A DNA stretch of 10,741 bases from an uncultured bacterium (GTDB lineage: Bacteria; Gemmatimonadota; Gemmatimonadetes; Longimicrobiales; RSA9). The stretch covers positions 1 through 10,741 of the forward strand of contig CALKIP010000077.1 in NCBI GenBank assembly GCA_937995995.1, in the 5' to 3' direction. Positions 1 to 6,700 of this stretch are shown here, piece after piece; position 1 is the first letter of the stretch, and the number at the start of each line of letters is the position of its first letter. The notes under the pieces were generated by a model. It was given only the letters and a program-made list of their open reading frames with translations. It did not search any database and was not told the origin of the DNA. The position numbers were made by a program, and so were the translations under genes.

Positions 1-741
1 GCCGACCGTATGAAAAAATTTGTTGCACTTGCTTGTTCCGATTGTAGATGGCATCCCGATCGGGTGCGGGTCCTGGTCACTCGGTGTGATGATCCCCCAG
101 CAGTACAGCTCGTCGGCGTCCGAGAGGCCGCAGGTGAGCCCCGACGTCCTCCAGTTCACCATTTGCATGGGGTGGATCGACCGCCACCGCACCGTCTCCA
201 CCCGGACGGCGGGCTCGGGCTCGGCAGCGGCCACCTTGCCGCCGCTTTGCAGGAGCCGCACCGCTTCGCCGTGACCCAGCATCTCGGCCAGTGCGATGGT
301 CTGCGTCCCCCCTCCGGGTAGCCGCCCGGGATCCGCGCCCGCGGCGAGCAGCATGCGCACGATCTCGGCGCGTGCCTCTGAATCGCCTTCGAACATCAGC
401 GCGTATTGAAGCACGAACGTCCCGCCGCCGTCCGCCGCGTTGGCGTCCGCGCCGTGCCCGAGGAGCCGCTCGACGATCCGCGGCCGCGCGGCGAACGCCG
501 CGCTCATGAGCGGCGTCATCCCGGCGCCGTTTCGGGCATCGACCGGAGCGCCCGAGGCGATCAGCCGCTCCACCTCACTGAGGTCCCCCGTATCGAGCGA
601 GATCGCCACGGCTCTGTGGAGCGCCTCTCCCTGCTGCCCCACGGCATCTCGTACCCCTCCGAAAACGAAGGAAAGCGCCAGCACCGGTACCAGGACGGCG
701 TCCCGGACTGGATTGCACGACCTCATCATCGCTTCAAGCAT
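1..741 (-). CDS. Exported ankyrin-repeat protein entering an RCC1-like domain (partial, 3' end outside window)
   Basis: The frame is open from 741 to the left edge, giving 247 residues without a stop. Residues 6-36 look like a signal peptide: Arg near the start, a hydrophobic stretch VLVPVLALSFVFGG, and possible cleavage near AVG-QQ. Ankyrin-like repeats cover about residues 38-167, with GEALHRAV, ASGAPVDARNGAGMTPLMSA, LLGHGADANAADGGG and LLAAGADPGR showing the usual A-G-A-D turns and TPL helix start. After an Ala/Glu/Pro linker, residues 201-216 read LTCGLSDADELYCWG, the signature of bacterial RCC1-like beta-propeller repeats. Both repeat types normally bind proteins, so an adhesion or scaffold role in the periplasm or on the surface is plausible; the partner is unknown. 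The start at 741 has GGGGA (751-747) five bases upstream. An in-frame ATG at 753 lies directly after a TAA and has no Shine-Dalgarno; ATGs at 729 and 726 are also possible. The gene follows the 882-3224 gene in the same direction after 140 bases. The last 13 codons are unusually AT-rich. Confidence 0.75.
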   Translation of the reverse strand, partial: MLEAMMRSCNPVRDAVLVPVLALSFVFGGVRDAVGQQGEALHRAVAISLDTGDLSEVERLIASGAPVDARNGAGMTPLMSAAFAARPRIVERLLGHGADANAADGGGTFVLQYALMFEGDSEARAEIVRMLLAAGADPGRLPGGGTQTIALAEMLGHGEAVRLLQSGGKVAAAEPEPAVRVETVRWRSIHPMQMVNWRTSGLTCGLSDADELYCWGIITPSDQDPHPIGMPSTIGTSKCNKFFHTVG

Positions 742-795
742 CACTGTCCCCATTTACCGAATCGCGAAGATGCGTTCAGGTTTCGAGTCGCGGAC

Positions 796-838
796 GGGCA
801 CGGGCCCAGGAGCGGGGCGAACCCACGCCCATGTGCCC
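796..838. repeat. Imperfect inverted repeat between co-directional genes
   Basis: GGGCAC at 796-801 can pair with GTGCCC at 833-838, and GGGC at 802-805 with GCCC at 827-830, with a two-base bulge and a 21-base loop. It lies in the 140-base gap between the secreted Ig-like protein gene and the ankyrin gene. It could attenuate readthrough or be a folded leader of the ankyrin mRNA. There is no T-tract, and GC-rich gaps often contain such pairings by chance. Confidence 0.25.
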
Positions 839-855
839 ATGCTCGTCCGTCACGA

Positions 856-871
856 GGTTGGATGACCAACC
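856..871 (-). terminator. Weak hairpin just after the secreted-protein gene, possible terminator
   Basis: GGTTGG (856-861) and CCAACC (866-871) form a perfect six-base stem with a four-base loop. It begins about 10 bases past the TGA at 884-882 in the direction of transcription. No run of T follows it, so it does not match an intrinsic terminator fully. It may only stabilise the 3' end or be chance. Confidence 0.3.
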
Positions 872-881
872 GGATCCCGCA

Positions 882-3224
882 TCAATACTTGACCCGGATG
901 GACTCCACGGTGGCCCGGAAGGTGTCTTCGAGCACGGGCCCGCAGGAGGCGGAGGTGTACTCCTCGACTTCGGCGAAGAGGCCAGTCGCCCGTTCCCGTC
1001 GCTCGCCTCCCCACCCTTCGGCGCGCAAGGCGTCCAGCTGCTCCGGCGGCTCGGCTTCCGGACGCGCGGCGATCGACTCTAGCTTCCCGACCAGCCCTTC
1101 CAGCGCCTGGAGCTCCTGGTGCAACGGCTCGAGTGTGCCGATGCGGAAGCCGTCCACACAGTTCTTCATCCCCCCCAGCCTCACGGGGAGCGGTATCGCC
1201 GGGTTGGCCGACGCCGTCGTGCAGCCACAGAGTCCGGTCCCGTACACGCCCGACGGTCCGCTCGAGGTGGGAGGATCGGCCGACGGCGGCTCCACGACGA
1301 CCTCGTCCGATGGAGGCGGCGCATCTTCGGTGGCCCGATCGGTCGTGGCTTCGGGATCGCCGGTCTGCGGCGCGGGCGGCTCTGACGACTTTCCTGCCTC
1401 GGGCTCGGTCGCTTGCCGTGGCTCACGGGGCTCCGGCCCGGTATCCGGCTCGTGTGGCGGCTGTCCGGCCTCACCTTCTTCCCCTCTCGGCGGTGGCTCA
1501 CCCGTCTTCTCGCGCCGGCAGACCTGATACAGGACGCGCCACACCTCCTCCAATTCCGCCTGGGTCTCCCGCCCCTGCCGCTCCAGCTCATCGAGCCGGT
1601 CGGCGGCGCCCTTGGCCGTGCCCAGGTCCCGGCCGAGCTTCCGCGCGGCCTCGGCGGCCTCGTGGGCCGTTTTGATCGCACCGGCCAACGCCTTGGCGTG
1701 GGCATTCTTCAACGAAGTGATGACGCTCGTGAGGGCACTGCCGCGGTAATCGCCGTTTACGGCATCCTCCGCGGCGGTATACCAGGAATAGACATCGGAG
1801 AACTGAGATATGTTGTCCGTCGGCTTGGCCCTCATGCTGCCGATGACCATGGTGAGCTCCGCGGTCTTCCGGGCGAAGTTGGCTATGTTCTCCGGCCCCT
1901 CACGCGAAGCGCGCTCGAACTCGTCGTCGCCGGTGACTTCGGTCTGCTGGCGGCGGTTGCTGTCCAGGCGCAGCCGCAACATCCGCTCACGCGTCCTGAG
2001 TTCTCCGGTGACCCGGTCGTCGCAGGGGACGACCTCGACATCCAGGGGCGCGCCGACGGGCTGCCCACACGAAGTGTACGCCTGCACCGTGGTCTGCCCG
2101 ACCCTCACACCCTGGACCTGGAGCGCCGAAGTCGTGGGCGCGAGGCCGACGATGGCGGCATCTGCGGCGCGGTAGACGAGGGAGGCGGGGCCCGGCTCGG
2201 CTTCGACCGAGACGGTCCGTACCCCGTCGAGTCGCCGACCGTCGACGTCGTGGAGGCCGATCTGGAGCGGAGCGCCGCCGTTCAGCGTCGCCACGCGCAC
2301 GCAGGAAAGTGGCTGTGAGGACTTCGCCTTGCTCCCGTCCGGCGCGGTGTACTCCACGTGCAGCGTCTCGCTTCCGGGCGCGACGGCCCGCACCATGGCC
2401 GCGGCGGCCAGGGGCATCACCTCCACGGCATTGCCGGGCTCGGCCCAGAAACGGAAGGTTCCACCCGCCGGCGTCCCCACCGCCGTCACATTGATCGCCT
2501 CGCCCACGGCGATGCTTTCGCACGCCCCGTTCAGCACGACGCTCACCTTGTCCTTCTCCGGCGGCGCGCCGCGGCGCAGGTTGAGCGAGACGACGTACGT
2601 GTGCTCGCCCTGCTGCTCCGTGAAGGTGCCCGCGATGACATCCGGGTTTTGTGGGTCGTAGTGCCCCGTGATCCAGCCGGTGCCCGGGATCGGCCAGAGC
2701 GAAGTCGGGTCCGTGACCACTCTGCACCCTCCCGCCCCCACCTCGAGGCGGCCTTCCTGGCCGGGCACGCCCTCCGGAACGTTCCAGACGAGTCGAAACT
2801 CTCCGGGCTTCTGGAACGATTCCCCGGCGGTGAGTTGGAACCCGGCGACGAGCTTGCCACTCGCGCTCGCGGTCACGCTGCTCACCCCCTTGCATATGGG
2901 CTCCCAATCACGGCATTCCGGCGGAGCCGGCGAGCGGGTCTCCCACCTCCTCACCTTCTGGGTGGAGCCGGTTGCCGGGACTTCGCCGAGATCGAGCGGG
3001 TGATCTTCGATCTCTGCCCGGACCTCGCCCTTCCAGTTCTCCTCGACGATCTGGCAAGTCGTCATCCCCGAGACCTTGGGGCCGTATCGGTACGTGTCGG
3101 TGATGGTGATCGAGCCGTACCAGCCACGGTCCGCCGCTCCCTGAGCATGGAGCCGCGGCGCCAGGGGGAGGGCGGAGGCGAGGAAGACAAAGAAGAACAG
3201 CGCCGTGTGCAGACGGTAAGTCAA
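882..3224 (-). CDS. Large secreted protein with Ig-like domains, coiled coil and acidic/proline linker; function unknown
   Basis: This is a 780-residue protein. Residues 1-28 form a signal peptide: TYR, a hydrophobic core ALFFFVFLASALPLAP, then a LHAQG cleavage site. Residues 30-225 are probably beta-rich. Residues 226-400 look like two bacterial Ig-like (BIG2-type) modules, the first bracketed by C235 and C308 with the pattern ESIAVGEAINVTAVG. Residues 435-570 are helical and probably coiled coil. Residues 571-660 are a Pro/Glu/Thr-rich linker. The C-terminal part has a CGC motif (666-668), C689 and C761. Thirteen cysteines suit an oxidising compartment, either periplasm or surface. I chose the TTG at 3224 because GGAGG lies six bases upstream (3235-3231), it directly precedes the signal peptide, and it overlaps the upstream stop codon as TTGA. 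The frame is open to an ATG at 3365, but that extension would overlap the upstream gene and bury the signal peptide. I recognise no enzyme motif; a structural or binding role is inferred. Confidence 0.85.
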   Translation of the reverse strand: MTYRLHTALFFFVFLASALPLAPRLHAQGAADRGWYGSITITDTYRYGPKVSGMTTCQIVEENWKGEVRAEIEDHPLDLGEVPATGSTQKVRRWETRSPAPPECRDWEPICKGVSSVTASASGKLVAGFQLTAGESFQKPGEFRLVWNVPEGVPGQEGRLEVGAGGCRVVTDPTSLWPIPGTGWITGHYDPQNPDVIAGTFTEQQGEHTYVVSLNLRRGAPPEKDKVSVVLNGACESIAVGEAINVTAVGTPAGGTFRFWAEPGNAVEVMPLAAAAMVRAVAPGSETLHVEYTAPDGSKAKSSQPLSCVRVATLNGGAPLQIGLHDVDGRRLDGVRTVSVEAEPGPASLVYRAADAAIVGLAPTTSALQVQGVRVGQTTVQAYTSCGQPVGAPLDVEVVPCDDRVTGELRTRERMLRLRLDSNRRQQTEVTGDDEFERASREGPENIANFARKTAELTMVIGSMRAKPTDNISQFSDVYSWYTAAEDAVNGDYRGSALTSVITSLKNAHAKALAGAIKTAHEAAEAARKLGRDLGTAKGAADRLDELERQGRETQAELEEVWRVLYQVCRREKTGEPPPRGEEGEAGQPPHEPDTGPEPREPRQATEPEAGKSSEPPAPQTGDPEATTDRATEDAPPPSDEVVVEPPSADPPTSSGPSGVYGTGLCGCTTASANPAIPLPVRLGGMKNCVDGFRIGTLEPLHQELQALEGLVGKLESIAARPEAEPPEQLDALRAEGWGGERRERATGLFAEVEEYTSASCGPVLEDTFRATVESIRVKY

Positions 3225-3466
3225 GATATCCCTCCGTACGAAGTGACGTCGGGCCCCCGCGTGACGCTCGAGGGACCTTCCGCCGGAACACCGCTCCAAT
3301 CCTCGAGGAGCCGAAGAAGCTCGTCTCGGCTCGTGAACCGCCGCTTCTCGCCGGTCGTCATCCACTCGATGACGCCGGTGAGCCGTGGCCGCCGTTCATC
3401 TCCCGAGTCCACGCGGATCATGAAGTAGCGATAGGTGCGCGGCATCGAGCGCTCGGATTCGGTCAT
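3221..3466 (-). CDS. Small conserved-looking protein coupled to the secreted-protein gene; function unknown
   Basis: This is an 81-residue reading frame with no signal peptide or membrane segment. The core PRTYRYFMIRV, then RLTGVIEWMTTGEKRRF, then SRDELLRLLEDW gives a pattern of strand, LxGxxExxxTGExxxF and a terminal amphipathic helix. From memory, this resembles short hypothetical proteins found beside large secreted or eCIS-associated proteins in several phyla; I cannot name a family. The last ~20 residues (VPAEGPSSVTRGPDV...) look unstructured. Its TGA overlaps the TTG start of the next gene, so the two are probably translationally coupled. The start is uncertain: ATG 3466 and ATG 3445 (the second M, before PRTYR) both have poor Shine-Dalgarno sequences. 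An upstream ATG at 3568 would add a 34-residue Arg-rich leader that looks non-coding. The product may be a cytoplasmic partner, chaperone or regulator of the downstream protein, which is inference from position only. Confidence 0.65.
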   Translation of the reverse strand: MTESERSMPRTYRYFMIRVDSGDERRPRLTGVIEWMTTGEKRRFTSRDELLRLLEDWSGVPAEGPSSVTRGPDVTSYGGIS

Positions 3467-3716
3467 GGCGGCCGTCCGGGTTCGGGGAGCGCCTTCGGGC
3501 TGGAGCCCACGCGGGAACAGGATACGCCCGCGCCGCGATCCCGCCGTTAGCGTCGCCGTTATCCGCATCGCGGGACTCGAGCACGTGCCTCGCGCCCACG
3601 GACTTGCGAGCCCCTACCGGGCAAAACCATCTTGGTGTGCTGTGCCCTCCCTTCTCGGCACACCCGTCAAGTATTCCCGGCAGACGATCACACCTCCGCC
3701 ACTGCGAAAACCATCC
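3467..3716. promoter_or_regulatory. Divergent intergenic region between the BTAD regulator and the secreted-protein unit
   Basis: About 250 bases separate the two divergent starts and should hold both promoters. I see no convincing -35/-10 pair. Notable elements are GCACGTGC (3581-3588), a perfect eight-base palindrome, and the inverted repeat at 3634-3664. Frames extend through the region on both strands, but they read as Arg/Pro-rich GC artefacts. Confidence 0.45.
3634..3664. repeat. Inverted repeat upstream of the BTAD regulator, candidate operator
   Basis: GGTGTGC at 3634-3640 is the exact reverse complement of GCACACC at 3658-3664, spaced by 17 bases. TGTGCC at 3641-3646 also pairs with GGCACA at 3657-3662. 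The two alternative pairings make this either a hairpin or a two-half-site binding region. It lies 53 bases upstream of the GTG start, where an autoregulatory operator could sit. No protein is known to bind it. Confidence 0.3.
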
Positions 3717-6700
3717 GTGCGTTTTCACCTCCGTACCCTGGGACGGATCGAACTCCTGTCGGAGGACGGGGAGCGTCTTCCTGCCCGTCGCAAGGAGCTC
3801 GTCCTCCTGACCTACGTCGCGCGAGCGGGGGACGGCGGAGTGCGCCGAGACGTGCTCGCGGCGCACTTCTGGAGCGAGTCCACCGAGGCCAACGCCCGCA
3901 ACTCCCTGCGGCAGGTGGTGCTGCGCCTGAGGCGAGTCCTCGGCGAGGCGATCGAGGCGGACGCGGAGCGGGTCGCCGTGCGTCCCGAAGCCATCCAGAT
4001 CGACGCCGATGCCTTCGAAGCCGCCGCGGCGGCCGGACGCCCGATCGAAGCCGCCGAGCTGTGGGAGGGCGACTTTCTCCCCGCGGCCGAGGATACGGGC
4101 GGCGAGGTCGTCCGCGCGTGGATCGAAAGTGAGCGCGCCCGCCTGCGCCAAAGGCTGGACGCGGTCCTCGAGCAGCTCATGGGGGAGGCGGAGTCCCGTG
4201 GTGCGTGGTCCGAAGCCATCCACTGGGCGGAACGCCGGGCGCGGGAGTTTCCACTCGAAGAGCGCCCACTCGTGCGGTGGGTCGAGATTCTCCTTGCGAG
4301 TGGGAGGGTGGACGAAGCACGGGCGGTCCACTCCGGCTTCGTCGCCCGTTGGACGGGAGAGCTGGAACATGCGCCGCCGCCGTCAGTCGTCCAGCTCGGC
4401 GAGCGCCTCCAGCAGGAACGAGCCCCCGCGGAGCCGGTCCGGATGGGACCGGTCCCGCTCTTCACCCCCGACCTGATCGGGCGAAGCGACGCCTTCGCCC
4501 TGCTCGATTCGACGCTGCGGCGGGTCGCCGGCGGAGGGCGGGCGATCCTCCGGGTCGAGGGCGAGACGGGTGTGGGGACGACGCGCCTCTGCGAGGAGTT
4601 CCTCCGCTCGGCCGGACACGGACGCATTCTCGTCCTCGACGCACAGGGCTACGAGGCCGAACGAGACACCCCGCTCGCCACGGCGCGTAACCTCCTTGCG
4701 GGGCTCCGGACGGCTTCGGGGCTCGCCGGTGCGCCCGATCCGTGCCTCGCCGAGATCGCCTTCCTCGTCCCTTCGATCCGCGAGCGCTTCCGCGCGCTCC
4801 CCGAGCCGACCGGTAAAGCGCAGGCGATCGAGGACGGGCTCGTACGCGTCCTGGCCGACGTCGCCGCGGAGCAGCCGGTCGTCCTCTTCGTCGACCGCTT
4901 CCCCTCTGCAGATCCGGAGTCACGGAAGCTGATCCTGTCGCTCGCCCGGCGCCTGCCCGAGGGCGTGATGCTCCTGGTCACCGGCACGGAGGAGGGTTTC
5001 GCCGAGATCTCGGAGCTTGCCGAGTTGCCGGACAACGGTCTGGTTCAGCGACTGCGGCTGAAGCCCCTCACCGAGTCCGAACTCGAGGCGATGCTCGCCT
5101 CGATGCTCGCGCTCCCCGATGATGTACGCCGCGAGCTCGCACACCGTCTACATGCCGAGAGCGAGGGCAACCCGAGATTCGTCGTCGAGATGGTCGCGAC
5201 GCTGGTCGAGGAGGGGCACCTCGCGCTCGATGCCAGCGGCTCGTGGCGCCTCGACCCCTCGCTATCCACAGGACGTCTCCCGCTCCCGTCGAACTTGCGG
5301 GAGGCAGTGCGGCGGCGGCTCGATCACCTGGGCGAGGCCGCGGCATCCGTCCTTGCGGCGGCCAGCGTGCTCCCGACGCCCGTGCCGGTCGGTCCCCTCC
5401 AGCGCCTGACCGGGCTCGACGTCGACGCCCTATCGGATGCCCTGGACGAGCTCGTCACCCGCCGGCTCCTGAGGGAAGTCCACCCGCCGGGAACGGGGTA
5501 CGCTTTCGGACACGAGCTGGTCCGACGCGTCACCTACGAGCGGCTTCCCCTTCCCCGCCGGCAGTCGCTGGAGCGGGAGGCACGGGCGATCCTGGCCACA
5601 CCCGTGCCGCAGAGCCGGCGCACGATGGCCGGGCGGTGGCAATGGGTGGGTGCCGCGGCCACCCTCCTCCTCGCCGCCTTCCTCGGCGGGCTCCAGCTTT
5701 CCGGGCCCGGCGACGAGCCGTCCATCGTAGCCGTCGGCGCGGTACGCGCCCAGGATCCGGCCGACTCCGCCGCCGCCCGGCTCCTCCCGGAGATGCTCGC
5801 GACCGGACTCGCACAGGCGCCCGGTTTGCGCGTCATCAGCACGGCACGCATGTACGAGATGCTTGCCCGGATCGGAGAGCGCGGCGCGGGTGCGCAGGAG
5901 ATGCTTCGCGCCGCCAGGTCGGCCGGCGCGGACGAGATCCTCGAGGGCGGGCTGTTTCGCCGTCCCGACGGCGCTCTTCGTCTGGAGCTTCGCCGCATCG
6001 ACCTGAAGGACGGCGAGATCCTGAGCTCCTACACGGTCCATGGGGCCGACGCCTTCGAGCTGGTCGACGCAGCCACGGCGCGTCTCGCCGGATCGGCCCC
6101 GAACCTCGCACGCATCACGACGACGTCGCTTCCGGCCTACCGCTTCTACCAGGAAGGATTGCGGGCCTATCACCTCGGCGACCACGCCACCGCCAACCAT
6201 TTCTTTGAAGCGGCGATCCGGGAGGACTCCTCCTTCGCGATCGCGACGTATTACGCAGCGCTGACCGCGGAACTCCCCGGCTCGCTCGACCTGCTGCAGC
6301 GTGCCGTACGGCTTGCCGAAGGCGCTTCGGACAGGGAACGCCTCCTGATCCTTGCCGAGCACGCGGCCCGGATGGATGCGCCCGAGCGGCTCGCCATAGC
6401 CGAGACCCTCGCCATCCGCTACCCGCACGAGCCCGATGGACCGCTCCTCCTCGGCCGTGCCTACCTCTGGGCCGGAGACTTCGAGGCAGCCGCGCGCTAC
6501 CTGCGCCGCACCATCGAGCTGGACTCGCTCAGCCTGACCCTTCCCGGCTCCCGCTGCCGCGCATGCGATGCCTTCGAAGATCTCGGAACCACCTACCATA
6601 TCGCGGATTCATTGGAGGCCGCCGAGCGCCTGCACCTGGACTGGGCGCGGCGTCAGCCCAACTCGGCCAAACCCTGGATCGGCCTCGCCTACGGCTACAT

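Noticed and set aside
10..321. Plus-strand frame beginning MKKFVALACSDC, resembling a lipoprotein signal with lipobox
   Set aside because: It lies opposite the ankyrin/RCC1 coding frame. After the first residues it is Pro/His/Arg-rich with no domain, as expected of an antisense shadow.
406..1527. Long plus-strand frame of 373 codons
   Set aside because: Ser/Pro/Arg-rich low-complexity translation opposite two supported minus-strand genes; no domain pattern.
1413..2318. Plus-strand frame of 301 codons opposite the secreted protein
   Set aside because: Shadow of high third-position GC. The minus strand has a signal peptide, Ig-like pattern and a strong ribosome binding site.
3225..3365. N-terminal extension of the secreted protein to an ATG at 3365
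   Set aside because: It would overlap the small upstream gene and put 47 charged residues before the signal peptide; the TTG at 3224 has an excellent GGAGG.
3581..3588. GCACGTGC palindrome as a separate operator
   Set aside because: Eight-base palindromes are frequent in GC-rich DNA and the flanks pair only with a bulge; kept only as a note in the intergenic entry.
3435..3716. N-terminal extension of the BTAD regulator to an ATG at 3435
   Set aside because: It would add 94 Arg/Pro-rich residues before the normal winged-helix start, run through the divergent promoter region and overlap the start of the opposite gene.
3396..4370. Minus-strand frame of 324 codons
   Set aside because: It lies opposite the winged-helix/BTAD coding region, which has clear family motifs, and it also overlaps the small minus-strand gene in another frame.
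5430..6599. Minus-strand frame of 389 codons
   Set aside because: Antisense to the membrane, TolB-like and TPR regions; Gly/Arg/Glu-rich composition without any recognisable fold.
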